Source of the DNA: Homalodisca vitripennis
Taxonomy: Eukaryota > Arthropoda > Insecta > Hemiptera > Cicadellidae
NCBI RefSeq assembly: GCF_021130785.1
Contig: NW_025776818.1
Location: forward strand, 58,503 to 122,502
Direction: 5' to 3'
Length of the DNA: 64,000 nucleotides
The position numbers and the translations under genes were made by a program. Below, piece after piece: positions 1-11,699 of the stretch. Position 1 is the first letter of the stretch; each line of letters begins with the position of its first letter. The notes beneath the pieces were generated by a model. It saw nothing but the letters and a program-made list of their open reading frames with translations, did not search any database and was not told the origin of the DNA.

Positions 1-1150
1 CCAGTTTAATTTCTAAACTTGTTAATTATGTAAATGTCGACTTAGTATAACATTAGATCAAAGAATTAATTATTCGGTCATACCACAGGAGGTGAGAGCT
101 AATTTTCATTGTACACATAATTAAAGTGATTTTCTTTGAAGTTTATAGTGAAATGTCCTGTAATGAAGAGATAAAACATTATCTTCACTAGTTCTGATAG
201 AGGTCAAAATGAGGAGGTTATCAAAAGGGTTTAAAACATGAAATTATTTATTGTAACAACAGATTAGCTTACCACATTTAAAATAAACCTTTAGATACGA
301 AAATGTTTTATCGGCAACAGCTAACCATATTCAATGGGAGTAAAATGGGGAACACGCCGTAAATTCCTCATTAGAAGTCACAGTTATTAGTTATAAACCA
401 GTCTCACTAAAACGTACCGTTCCATACACGTAGAGGTGTATATTCTAAGCTTTAGAACTAATACCCTTTTGGTGATTTTATTCCTATAGTTTAATATGCA
501 AGATACAAAATTATGAAGACGTTTTTTTATAGCAATGAAAGTAGAATAAATTATAACCCACATAACATAGGTATCGTTTACTAATACTATACGAATATTC
601 TTCGGGATAAGAGAGAATTTGGTTAGTTTACCATTAGAAAAATACAAACTTCTTAATGAATGGAGTACCACTAGTACTTGTATTTAAGCAATTCCCATTT
701 ATTATATAGGGAATAAGACCTGAGTATGTAAAAAAACAATATTTTCATTCCAATTTCTTATATAAACAGCACATAAAACGTTTCCAAGCTATTTTATTCT
801 TCATAATTTCTTATATGGTCTACAGCTTACTGCATTTTTAAAAACCGTACCTTTTGAGACGTGTAAGAATCGTATGAGTCATTTTAAGCTTAATTTATAG
901 TGAATGATAATATTATTAAATATTGTATCTTGAATCTGATAAAAAACTTAATTACTTAAAAACATTAATTAGTAAATTATTAACATGATTATAAAAATCC
1001 TATTAAAAACAATACAACAATACCCGACAGTAATTTAAGGTTGTATGGCAGTGGGGATTTATTTTAACTCTCCGACTTGAGGGCACTCACTGTCTTTAAA
1101 GTTAAATCTAAAACGGATCAAAAGATTGGAGTATTCTTCAGTAAATTTCG
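1..1150. other. AT-rich stretch without recognisable features
   Basis: No convincing coding region, RNA gene or repeat was seen. The short open frames here have low-complexity AT-driven composition and no recognisable motif. The last ~100 bases could be degraded upstream Helitron sequence, but I could not read any helicase motif in them. Confidence 0.5.
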
Positions 1151-1177
1151 CCGTTACTTGTCCGGTGACGTCAGTCG

Positions 1178-1395
1178 ATGGCATGTGCGATGATGACCAG
1201 TCACAAGAGCCAAGGTCAAACAATCGATCTTGTCGGAGTCGAGCTTCGCACTGACTGTTTTACCCACGGGCAGCTGTACGTCCTGCTCAGTAGAGTTCGA
1301 CGCCCAGAAGACATCGTTGTCCTTGTCTTCGTGATAGGGTATCCAATGAAGTCGCCTACGCGAGAAACATCGTGTACGGCGAACTTGTTCATTAA
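1178..1395 (+). pseudogene. Helitron Pif1-like helicase, C-terminal fragment (frameshifted)
   Basis: The plus-strand frame from 1178 reads [10 protein letters not shown], then [19 protein letters not shown]. These match the last conserved helicase motifs of the Pif1/RecD-like helicase at the C-terminus of Helitron Rep-Hel proteins, where the usual forms are (I)NKSQGQT and HGQLYVALSRV. After PEDIVVLV the frame is lost. The family-like ending [16 protein letters not shown] followed by TAA continues in another frame from 1336 to 1395, so there is an indel near 1325-1335. Everything N-terminal (HUH Rep domain and helicase motifs I-V) is missing. No CTRR terminus or terminal hairpin could be assigned with confidence downstream. 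This is a dead, 5'-truncated Helitron relic. A host PIF1 gene is unlikely because HGQLYVALSRV followed by an immediate short C-terminus is typical of Helitrons. Confidence 0.85.
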
Positions 1396-1399
1396 ACCA

Positions 1400-2465
1400 G
1401 ATTGACACTGGCAGTAGGCTAGAGGGCCTGCCCAAATCAAAACCAGTCGTCGATGTAAATAAGTTTTCTGTAAATATATTGTCTGTGTGTTTGCCAGCCT
1501 TCCTGTGGCGAGACGTTTTACGTCATGCATGTGTTTTACATCAATTGACAAACTAACGGGCAAACAACAGTTTTATCACCAGTAAATTAGTGATTAGCAA
1601 CTACGGTTTTCTTTTCACTTCCAAATTGGAAAGCGAGCAACTAGGAGGCCTGGGGTGAGTTGTACTGTTATAAAATCAAATATACACAAACCAAGGTAGA
1701 GATTTTGTATATAAGTGAAGTTACCTATTATAAAATAACTTTTAATTCCATATTCTCAGGAATACACAACTATCCCAAATAAAATTTGCACAATAATATT
1801 ACGTTTACAAAATTAATTAAATTTATTATTTTCGTAAATATTGTCATAGACGGCGAAAAAAAAATCTTAATTGATGATTTTAACAAAGTTAAATTTTAAA
1901 ACTAAAAAAATTTCCTCACATTTTATAATTATTAAAAGTTTTTAACTTAAAATATAAACCTCCCAATTGACTTTAAAATATTGATACGTTTCCATGAGGT
2001 CATTAGTAGCGATTTCAATTTGTTCCTGCAACTTGTTATGCCCAAAGTGTCTCTTAACGTTTCGACTAGAAGTTTAGCTCAACCTATCTACGAGGGACTT
2101 GGTAATACATGCTGTTTGTTAAGTAATTTAGCAGCATTGTAAATAGTAGGCCTAATCTGACATTACGTGATTCTTAACAAAATTTACAACTAAAAGAGGA
2201 GCACAGTTACGATTAATATTTACTAAATAAACTATTTATTTTTTAAGTATCTGTTTATTCTTAACTAAGAGGGAAAAAATAGGGAAAAATTTAATATTCA
2301 TTAAAAAAAAAGATTTTTTGAAGGCTACATAATTTTCAAAAAATTGTACTTTAGTTTCCGAAAGTAAATGTTTAATAACTACAAGATATGTTACAACATT
2401 ATGAAATGCAATTAATTGTACTACGATAGAAACGAAAAGGCGAAATTTAATTTCATTCGGAATAT
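1400..2465. other. AT-rich stretch, no gene seen
   Basis: Only AT-rich sequence with short chance open frames. The first ~250 bases may be the 3' non-coding part of the Helitron, but no diagnostic hairpin plus CTRR end was found. Confidence 0.45.
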
Positions 2466-2469
2466 TTGT

Positions 2470-3790
2470 AATGGTAACTTCAGAGCTCTGGTGATAATTT
2501 AATTAACTAATAGGTTAAATCAACAATTACAGACCATATTCCTCCGCAAATATGTATAATTTCGATATTATTTTATTGAGTGTAAACAATTAAATGTAAT
2601 TAAGTTATAAATGTTATTCCTAATACAAATAGCATTCAATAATTTCAAATTATTTTCTATACAGCACCACTATAAAATGCTTGAGTGATATCTCTCAGAC
2701 GTATTTAACTAGATATTTCCCCAAGTAATCTTTAAACTTTTTATCAGATATGTATGAACGGATATTATATCATTTGGACAATATAAGTAACTTAAAATGT
2801 AAACTGATTCTTTCTATACACGTAGAGTATTGAAAGGATTTAAAACCATAAATCTGATGTTCTTTTTTTAGCTCTCACAATATACGAAAATTATTTGTTG
2901 ATCAAGATAATCTTCCTCATTATTAAAATACTGTTAATTTTAAACGCGTTATAACTAAATAGAAATTGTCTCAATGTTTTTTCTGCGATCGTTAATCCCT
3001 AAAACTAGGATTTAAACTACTTTGGATAAGGAGAATAGATAAAAAACTTTGAATTGCAATTGCATAAAGTAACTCATCCATAAGTCCTGTGTGTGAAACA
3101 ACTTTGAACTTGAAATTGAGCTAAGAAAAGAGTCCAGGTCCTTACCAAGCTTTTGGATAAGTAAAGCTCTTGTTTCTGATCGTTCTTCTCCATACTAGCG
3201 TGGTGTGAGTTCCAAGCCTTTTGTAATCAACATTTTTGAATTTATCGAAAAAATTAAAATACCTCTCATGTGTTGTTTCTATGGAAATTAAAACAAAACA
3301 TATTTATATATACTGTTGTGTTTGTTTCACCTGTTTCTCTTCATTTTGGTTTTCCCATTCACGTTTTTGTGTACATTACTACACTAACATTAAACCGATC
3401 CTTGTTATCTGATCCACACTCATACATGCTATAGAGACAAACAAGTTTTGTTACTTGTCTGACAATATCGTGTATATGATAAATAACTATTGTTTAGGTA
3501 AAATATCTAGGGAAACTGTTAGATATTTCTTGTTATTTCTAATTAGTATATCTGGTACTAAAATATCTCGATATTGTGCGGAGGGCTTTGACCATACCTG
3601 CACAGGACGTAAAGTCTTTCACCAAATACATTCTCTATATTTATTAAGAAACCACTTCCATTGAGACAAAGTTATGAGGTATTTTTAACATACCGTCCTC
3701 AGCTAATCTTGATTCTCAGATGTATTAATAAAAGTTTAATGATATTTAAAAAAATAAGAGGCAGTCACATATTTAACGTAGCATTTTGGA
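2470..3790 (+). repeat. RU repeat, copy 1
   Basis: First copy of the long same-strand repeat. Its left arm (from an AGAGCTCTGGTGATAAT-type start near 2483) matches the arms at 40330 and 54155. Block 1 is at about 2808-2860, block 2 (degenerate) at about 3075-3150, and block 3 (GTTGTTTCTATGGAAAT) at about 3272-3290. Colinearity with the 40.3-42.2 kb copy extends further: a CTTTGACCA-type segment followed by CAGGACGTAAAG is at ~3588-3620 here and at ~41985-42020 there, with a few hundred extra bases in the latter. No coding capacity was recognised in the shared part. Confidence 0.6.
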
Positions 3791-3794
3791 GTTA

Positions 3795-4295
3795 TAACAA
3801 ACTAGTAGCTCTCATTTTGAATGAATGAATGTGTGATTTACGTTTACGTTAGGCAAAGTTAAGGTAAATCTAACTTCTTCTCTCAAATCTAACTCGGGAA
3901 CATAATATGTAACTACAAAAAGTTATATGAAAATTTGGTCAGTATTATATACTTATATTTAATGCAATGAACCTTTTACTGTTCATACCTATCGACTACA
4001 AGGAGCTTTAATGACAATATTTCTAGAGAAATGTCCCGTTTAGATTTCAATCACTGACGCATGGTGTGGTATATGTGTGTAAAATGGTAAAATGATTCAT
4101 ACACTAAGATTACTTTCCGATAATTTTCCTTGCAGCGATGAAACCTAACAATTCGCACTGGGAAAACTGCTTTAACCAAATTAGTTCATTGTAGCTTCTG
4201 TCCATATGTTTTGTATGTCTCTCTGTATATATATATATATGTATATATCCGTCCAGCTGTAACTATAACTATAGTCTCTCTGTCCTCGCCTAAAA
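3795..4295. other. AT-rich stretch with short TA run
   Basis: No gene seen. A short imperfect TA microsatellite lies at about 4226-4248. Confidence 0.5.
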
Positions 4296-4299
4296 ACGA

Positions 4300-4435
4300 A
4301 GGGACGTACACCGCACGTATTGTCAGTATAATCGACCTTCAATTTTTTATTCACCTCTTTATTCTGTATGTTAAGACCTTCGCACAGGCCAGTGGCCCAT
4401 GGGAATAGGAGTAATAATCCTTAAGAGAGAATGAG
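4300..4435 (+). mobile_element. SINE 3' part, same family as 30.6 kb
   Basis: The sequence around 4380-4402 contains CGCACAGGCCAGTGGCCCAT, shared with the SINE at 30598-30785. The preceding GTCAGTATAATCGACCTT resembles that SINE's ATCAGTACCATAGACCTT. The tRNA-like head with Pol III A and B boxes is not recognisable here, so this is a truncated or strongly diverged copy. It ends in an A-rich segment near 4435. Confidence 0.6.
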
Positions 4436-4439
4436 CATT

Positions 4440-5680
4440 TCTTGCAATGAAAAATTTTCAATGCTTGGCATATGTTGTAATAACATAAAGATCCAGAGTA
4501 AAACATGTTGGCTACCAGAAGTTAAGAGCTCAGTGCGTTGCACTTGCTAGTGCACTGCGCCGCACGGCCTGGTAGCAAAAGCGTTAAAGTTGAATTTAAT
4601 TTTTTTTAGTATAAAACTGTAGTCCTTGAAATGCCTTTTTATAGTTTAATAGAGGATTATAAACTTGAACATAGCTTTTATAATTGACAATTCAGTTGAA
4701 GTTACAGTGGCCAAGTAAAATATTATAAACATTTCAAACATCTCACAAACGTTACAAAATCACTATACCTCGTTAAAATTGTCCGTAAAATCAACAGAGA
4801 GTATTAGTTAATGGTTATTTCAATAATAATATAAATAGTCAAACAGGTCAAATATTATCAAAGGTAACACTACTCATTCATTATACGATGTATTATTTAA
4901 TTTATTACGTATCTCATTTGTTTGAAACCAAAAAGCCCACATCAAAGGTCAAATTTCGGAAAATGTACACAAGATTCAGTCGGCGTGTTTCGTAAATAAT
5001 ATAACGTCCGTAACTGATAGTACAGTTCAGTATATTAACATAATAACAAACTATTAAAATCACACTACTAATTATTCCAAAATCCCGTCTTCATTTTGTT
5101 TGTCGTAAAACTCATTTTTTTGAAGTAAATGATAAGAACTTTCTACATCTTTGGGAAATTTCAGTGGGAGAAACAAATTTGTTTCTAGAATATATTAGTA
5201 TTACAAGTTGTATATTTTAAAATAAATTTATCCTTATTTTTTATATTTTAATATTTATTTGACTTTTTGGTAGAGTGATATGCTGTAATAAGTGTGAAAT
5301 AAGAAATCGAAAATGTTAAGTTCAAAAAACAGAAATGGAATGGATTTCAAATGCAATCCTTACTTTCTTACCATGTAGTTTTTGCAGAAAAAACTATACA
5401 TGATATGTTACACTTTGTTAATTTCTATGTACTTTGAAATACCAACCGTAATCCAACTTTCAAGTTTATACTTCAAATCATAATCTCCAATTTTTATATT
5501 AATTTAACTTGCAATGATAGAAGCCATTCAGGCCAAAAATACGAATGTATTACATTGCATGATATCTCAGGTAAAATTACATGTGTAGATGTTAAATACT
5601 GTATAAAACCATATTTTTACATAGAAACGCTTCATTGTCAATCTATGAGTTATGACTAAGCGCCATTGAAATCGAACCCT
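4440..5680. other. AT-rich stretch with one GC-rich hairpin
   Basis: No gene seen. At about 4531-4566 a GC-rich imperfect inverted repeat (AGTGCG-TGCACT arm, then AGTGCACTGCGC arm) stands out from the AT-rich background. It could be the terminal hairpin of a lost DNA element, but nothing else supports that. Confidence 0.4.
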
Positions 5681-5683
5681 CAG

Positions 5684-5710
5684 TAGGCTGTCTCAAAAGT
5701 TTCTTTTCTT
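5684..5710 (+). mobile_element. Possible mariner-like terminal inverted repeat (solo)
   Basis: The sequence TAGGCTGTCTCAAAAGTTTC followed by TTTTCTT resembles mariner (irritans-type) termini of the form TTAGGTTGTCCCAAAAGTTTC. No matching second terminus and no transposase lie next to it. It may be a solo end left by deletion, or chance similarity. Confidence 0.3.
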
Positions 5711-5869
5711 TGTAGCTGCTTAATAAATACATGATTTTTCGGGGTAGTCCTACTGAGTATGGTGTAATTCAAGTTCACGCTACTAGGTGTCCTACATTAT
5801 TTGTGTATGCATTATTGACATTTAAACACTGCATATTCATGATAATGTATGACTTTTTGAAAATTTTAA

Positions 5870-6185
5870 TATTATCAAAGGTATACCTTGACTGGACGTT
5901 AAAAATAAATCTCTTTTTCCTCATGGCAATTAAAAAGTGGATGGAACAGAATGTTTTATCACTTAACATTAAGGAAAATAAACTCACGCATATTTCCGTT
6001 ATATAAAATACTTAAACGATTTAAATATTCATATTCGTAATAATCATTATTACAATGACTATGCCTATAATAAAATTGAGAGGATGTCGTCATAAAAATA
6101 CTTGGGTGTTTTGTTTGATTTCCGAATGAAATGGATAGATCATATTATTTTTAAAAAACTGCGCAATGCCGTTTTTCATAATGAA
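5870..6185 (+). pseudogene. Non-LTR retrotransposon RT fragment
   Basis: Two pieces of a LINE reverse transcriptase downstream of the catalytic core can be read in different frames. The first, to 6005, reads IKKWMEQNVLSLNIKENKL and resembles the W...N.L.LN..KT segment that follows the YADD motif. The second, about 6095-6150, reads YLGVLFDFRMKWIDHI and matches the LGV..D..L.W..HI segment that follows it. Frameshifts separate them. No catalytic motif remains and no 3' tail was found. The clade (CR1, Jockey or L2 type) cannot be set. Confidence 0.6.
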
Positions 6186-6189
6186 ATTC

Positions 6190-6598
6190 TAGCTTGGTTG
6201 GGGTAGTCTCTATATACTTACATTTTAAAAGTGTAGCTATTGTTTTAAATATAGTATGAGGCTGGGATTCCGAAGGGTAGAATCCTACCCTCTGATTTAT
6301 TGTTTTAAAAACTTGAATTTGAAAGATGGAAAAAATTATTAAAGTAAATTATTATAAAAATTATTGATTCATATTAACAAACATTTTGGCAATTTTTTCT
6401 ATAATCCCACATTCTCACAACGGAAGATATGCCAATAAAGTCGGAATTAAAACTTTTCAACAACACAGATCAATGGTTGCAACAAATAAATTTAATCTAG
6501 GACATATTTTATATTGTAATTAATTTACTGATTTTAGAAATTTCAAAATTAATTAACTCTTTCTCTCTTAAAGATTTTAAGAAAGAAGACAAGAAGTA
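6190..6598. other. AT-rich stretch, nothing recognised
   Basis: Probably decayed continuation of the LINE fragment in its first part. No motif could be read. Confidence 0.35.
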
Positions 6599-6599
6599 G

Positions 6600-6833
6600 T
6601 TGATACTTAACAGCAGTAAGGAGGCCGAGTCAATTATCTCTGTTGACTACAGAGGACATAGGCTGACTGAAAGGCAGGGCCGATTGCAGTATTGGCGGTC
6701 CCTGGAAAAATATAATCGGCCGGGCCACCTGCCAGTGTGGCGGGACTGCCTGGGCCCCGGTAAAACTCTCCGAAAACCCCAGCCTGAGTACGGTCCTATT
6801 GACGGGACAGAACCCTATACTCTCCATAATTGA
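6600..6833. other. GC-rich islet of unknown origin
   Basis: About 230 bases are clearly richer in G and C than either flank and are open in frames on both strands. Neither translation resembles a family I know. The start (GTCAATTATCTC, then GTTGACTAC) resembles the start of a segment at 21425 (GTCAATTATCTC, then AGTTATCTC), and both are followed by a purine-rich AGG-containing stretch. The two may be diverged copies of an unknown repeat. I call no gene. Confidence 0.3.
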
Positions 6834-6839
6834 CATAGA

Positions 6840-7370
6840 GAATACATTTTCATTAAGGTTTTGTCCTTTTTTGTATTTACTTTTAAATAGTTTTTCTAAA
6901 ATATTAATAATCAACAGAATTACTTAAATCATATACATAATTTATTCTACTTTACTTTACTTAGAAGCCATTTAAGTCCATGCAGGCTCATTTCCCTCTA
7001 AGTATCTGATTAGATAGAATACTAAAGCTGATGATGAATGCTATATTAAATTGATTTTATTTTTAATATCTCTCTTTATTTTTATGTATGGTTTTATTCT
7101 TTGATTCTTTTATTCTTGATATAGTATTATTATTATTATTATTTATTAAATTGTTTCTTGTTAACTATAAGAATTATTACATCGTGAGTTGTTATTTTTC
7201 TTTATTAGTATAAGATGTTTACTGCTCTTTGTCAATTATATATTTTGTGGAAATATAAACTATTTTTTTATTTGACTTCCGAGTAGGGTATTACGTTTTT
7301 CAGGCTATTTCTCACCGTAACCGTTAGTTGTAAGATTTATAATATGTTTCCAGGTTCTTTGTTTATAACC
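6840..7370. other. AT-rich stretch with ATT microsatellite
   Basis: No gene seen. A short ATT/TAT simple repeat lies near 7124-7145. Confidence 0.5.
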
Positions 7371-7374
7371 CTGT

Positions 7375-7905
7375 GCCAAATTGCTTACTCATAGGATCTG
7401 TCACTCAACAACTACCTGTACTGCTATATTATTATTATAATTAATTACTGACGAAAAAAGTCGATCCGATATGTTCCCCAAACTGTACCAAACTATACAC
7501 TTACAGATTGTCACGCTACAGATTGTACAACTAGTTGTACTGCTATATCTCTATGATGATGACTGACGAAAAATTATTCCCCAAACTGTACCACATTATA
7601 CACTTACAGATTGTCACGCTTTACAACTACCTGCACTGCTACATCTCTATGAAGGTTGCTTACGAAAAAGTTGATCCGTTATATTCCCCAAACTGTACCA
7701 AATTCCATACTTACAGATTGTCTCGCTTCACAACTACCTGCACTACTTCATCTCTATGATGGTTGCTGACGAAAAATTCGATCACTTATATTCCCTTAAC
7801 TGTACCAAATTCCTTACTTACATATTGTCTCGCCCCACAATTACCTGCACTGCTATATCTCTATGAAGGTTGCTGACGAAAAAGTCGATCCGCTATATCC
7901 CCATA
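7375..7905 (+). repeat. Tandem repeat, ~106-bp unit, about five diverged copies
   Basis: The motif (G/T)ACGAAAA recurs at about 7449, 7564, 7661, 7768 and 7874. Between occurrences the order CCCCAAACTGTACCA, then TTACAGATTGTC, then ACAACTACCTGCACTGCT, then ATCTCTATGA is kept. Spacings are 97-115 bases. Copies differ by substitutions and small indels, so the array is not freshly amplified. Open frames through it are by-products of the repeat. Confidence 0.85.
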
Positions 7906-8049
7906 GCCATAGTGGAGTCTAATAAGAAAGTGAGTGATAGAACTCTACGACACGAGAAAGCTCTGGTGTAGGATTTAGTAACTATGTCATAAAAAAAATT
8001 AATAAAATATATTTCTTTTAAAAACTACTCTATACTCCTTTTTTAATAT

Positions 8050-8895
8050 TTACTTAAAGCAATGTTACACGATACAGTCGATCACCGATATTATTATTCA
8101 GCTAGCATACACTAATTTTACTTAAATTTCAATATTTATTCCAAGATAATACGTCAGAAAGAAGGCGGTTTGATGTAAGTAAGAAAATACTTCTCTTATA
8201 TAAGTATTAATTCGTCATCAAATATGTAAAAACAGGTTCAATTTCACCACGTTTCACGTTTGTATTTTATCTTATATTACAATACAATTCTCCCTGTATT
8301 TTTTGGGTACAGAGCGGATTAGAAATAGCCTAAAATACAACATTTGCAGTTTTTAAACAAAGCTATGACAACCTTAATACATCTATAAATCAAATCAACG
8401 AAATAATTAAAACGTATTTCAATGTCGTTATTTAGTAATAGTGTTGTGACTAACTGTTCCGTTGTCCTGTCACTAAAACTAGGATTTATAAACTGCTTTT
8501 TTAGTGAGAGACCGAGGAGCAAATGCTGTGATTTCTAAGAAAATATAAGTAACTCATCTGTAAGTTCTGGTCCTGGTCCTGGCCACAATGGATCCTGAAG
8601 GAGTTTACCGGCCGTACTCGAAATTGAACAATTTTCATAATAAACTGATCTATCGAAAAATTACTGAACAAAATTCTTGTCGTTTCTATGGATATACATA
8701 ATTTTATATATTGTACTGTTGAATAAGTTGCAAGTTTTTTCCTTACTTTCTTTAATCTTTAATTAATTGTGAAGGCACGTTTTTTCTTATGCCACGTCGC
8801 TTACTGAAATGCAACAAAATTCCCCTAATGTGATTATATAGTCGTACATTCTATAGTTACAAATATTTAAAACATATTTATAAACATTTTCTTTC
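8050..8895 (+). repeat. RU repeat, copy 2
   Basis: A left arm with an AGCATACACTAATTTTA segment near 8104 matches those at 40490 and 54310. Block 1 is at about 8288-8330 (TTTGGGTACAGAGCGGAT), block 2 at about 8556-8600 (CTGGTCCTGGTCCTGGCCA), and block 3 at about 8678-8700 (GTTTCTATGGATATACAT). Order and spacing agree with the other copies. No coding region was recognised. Confidence 0.65.
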
Positions 8896-8899
8896 AAAA

Positions 8900-10555
8900 C
8901 TCAATACAGTAACTACAATAAAGTTACACCTGCAAAACATACATAGTTTGTACAAAATATATTATACAATTTTAGGCTGCAATGTAGTGTACTTTTACAT
9001 TTAAAATGTACCCCAAGAATTATTTCTAATAATACTTCACGAATTTTCCAATAATAATATTATATAAAAATTTGTATCAGATTGTTCCAAATTTTATTCA
9101 GAGGGATTATATTACAGTTCTGAAACAAATACAATAATTATAAAGCCTATATCATTCAGGTTCAATTTGGAAATTGATAACAACTTGACGTTTATATCAT
9201 AAAAATATGAAATATGTTTAGTGTTTACGTTCATGCAAATGTTATGGCGTTAATATTTCTATAGTTTGGAACCGGTGTAATCTACCGCTCGAGCTGCTAA
9301 GTATTTATAATTTTTACTTTGTTGAATATTCAAAATCTTTCAGCTGCTGTTGTGGCCAAATCTTATATAGTATAGGTTAGCTAATTTTTAATGGATTAAT
9401 ATGGGAAAACCTTCTGCCTCAAATTCTTTGCATTTTAATGGAAAACTTTAATTTGCCTAAATGCCTCGTTTAAGAAGATATATGGGCATACTTAAGTTGG
9501 CCTGAGAAGCATATTTCAATAAAACACGTATATTTCCGACCTTTATAATTAATCTATGACCTTGACCAAACCTTATTTCCAGAAGTGCCTTACCATTCAA
9601 TAGACCAGTGAAGGAAACGATTTCAATGTCTACGCCAAGGTTATTTAAAACCTATTCTAGATGGGAGATACAAAACTAGTAGTCTATTAATAATTATTTT
9701 GACATCGATTGGAAAATAGAATAAAGCCAAAAAAGAGAGACTTAAAAATATCGAGTAATCGTCAAAATGAGAAGAAACAACGGGACGTATTTGCAATACA
9801 AGCATACAACTACATACTACAAAATAGTGCTTGAAACGCAAGAATCCAACGCTTAAAAAGTAATTAGGAAAGAAAGTAACTCATCATAAATAATGTAGCA
9901 TCAAACTGTTGAAAAGATAGAAAGCTCTATTGCTGAAGGATTTTAAAATAATTTTTCTATTTTATGGATACTTCGTAGAAAGATATGGACAAAAGAAATT
10001 GTGCTGGATTATGCATAATAATCCTGTTATTTAGCCAGTTCCCTTTCCTGTGCTGACCATTTAAATTAATGAGAATTAATATTGTTCCGTCTTTAATCGA
10101 GTTTCCCATTTAAACTGAAATTATTGTTACTTCCTAGCTTCATAAAAATTTTGCAACGTGTTTATGAGAGGTTAACACCTTATGGACTAAACTATTATGA
10201 GACAACAAACAATCTGAGATAAGATGATAGTAGCTAAACATTACATGCCACTAATAATATTAACCCAAGAATTACATTTAACAATAATATAACGGGCATA
10301 TTCTATTTTTTCCATACGTGTTGTTAAATAAACAACAAGAAATCATCCGTTCTGAAATAGGTTGAGGAAGAAGAATTACAAAACTATTTACGACGTTAGG
10401 AAAGATTCATTTAAAATATTCCATACCACCGTGGTTTAGTTGAAAAAGCTCTCACTGGTGGATTAACAATTACTGAAGTGAAAATGTTTACATGAAAATG
10501 AAAGATATAACAAATCCGAGGCCGGAGATAATCTTGCATTTGAATAAATTGTTAA
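8900..10555. other. AT-rich stretch, no gene seen
   Basis: No recognisable coding sequence, SINE or tandem repeat. The short minus-strand frame at 9641-9841 is hydrophobic but has no family resemblance and lies in compositionally biased DNA. Confidence 0.45.
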
Positions 10556-10564
10556 AAAAACTTT

Positions 10565-11690
10565 CAACTCTATTGCCTCAGGGAAGTTGTCTTGGTCCTG
10601 TACTGTTTAACCTGTATACCTCTGACTTCCCAAAGTGTATTAAACACTGTACGGCTCATATGTAGGCTGATGACTGCCAGTTGCATTTGTCCTATGACCC
10701 TAGCTCAGTTCAGGTGGCTTTTGCCCATATAAACTCTGATCTTGAAAACATCAGTAAATGGTCTGTAGACAATGGGTTAAAGCTAAATGTAGGCAAGTGC
10801 ACTGTCCTTCATACTATACCACACAACACAATACAGGCCTTGACAGACAGTGGTGTGGGGATTGCTCTTGATGGGGAGTTTTTGACCTTGTGTGACAGGG
10901 TGAAAACGCTCGGCATCATGCTTGATAGCGATCTAACATTCTCTGAACACGTCACTTATGTCATACAACGTGCACTTGGCAGATTAAGAGGTCTATACAG
11001 ATTCAGATCTCTACTGCCGGAATTTGCGAAGCTTCAGCTTATGCAGTCGATGGTTTTATCCGTCATTTACTACTGCTATCCAGCCTATGGTAACAGCATC
11101 TCGCGGGGGGACGTAGAACGTATTCAGGGACTTCAAAACTCTGCTGTGCGTTTTATTTTCAACTAGAAACGTTTTGATCACGTGACCGCCTTTCGAGATG
11201 CTGCCAGCCTGCTACCAATGGAGTCCGCCTGCAGGATGTTGACTTGCTCATTGGTCCACAAGGTCCTATCACACCAGGTACCGCAGTACCTGAGCGAGCG
11301 GTTGTTGTTCCGGGAGGGGGTCTCGGCAGTACCCGCAATGGCTACCTTCTTGACTTTCGAAAAGTCAGGCATGAAGTCGGGAGGAAAGTTTTTCGTATTT
11401 CGGCCCTAAATTGTACAATGACCTCCCCCTTAGCCTTAAGCAATACAGTTGCAATTCTTTTAAATTAAAACTTAAGGACTACATATGTGTTGATAAATAA
11501 CGTAGTTAAGTTGTTAGTGTATAAGTTTAGTATTTAGTATAATCCAATGTTGTTCCTTTTAGTTTTAATCACAAGTCTTTGTTATTTAATATTTAAGGCC
11601 ATTAAATGACTTGAGTTGTTCTGCAAAACAGTGTATGTACTGAGAAATGCTTGTAAATAAAGGTATTTTGATTTGATTTGATTGATTGCT
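10565..11690 (+). mobile_element. 5'-truncated LINE with RT C-terminal half and TTGAT-repeat tail
   Basis: From about 10570 the reading is LLPQGSCLGPVLFNLYTSDF, the RT palm motif before the catalytic aspartates. Next comes M-stop-ADDC near 10660: the tyrosine of the expected YADD box is replaced by TAG. The frame 10681-11166 then gives SKWSVDNGLKLNVGKC, VKTLGIMLDSDLTFSEHV and RIQGLQNSAVRF, standard post-palm LINE segments. It ends at a premature TAG (11164-11166), after which KRFDHVTAFRDAASLLPM continues. The C-terminal FGPKLYNDLPLSLK motif is split by a frameshift near 11400. The element ends with an AATAAAG signal and a (TTGAT)n-type tail near 11660-11690. The 5' half is missing, typical of target-primed reverse transcription. 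The clade is CR1/L2/Jockey-like; it is not functional. Confidence 0.9.
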
Positions 11691-11699
11691 TCTAAAATA

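Noticed and set aside
1400..1660. CTRR terminus of the Helitron near CTAGGAGG (~1642)
   Set aside because: No convincing stem-loop directly upstream, and the terminal T is missing.
4531..4566. Helitron 3' terminal hairpin
   Set aside because: The GC-rich inverted repeat is not followed by a CTRR end at the expected distance, and no Helitron body adjoins it.
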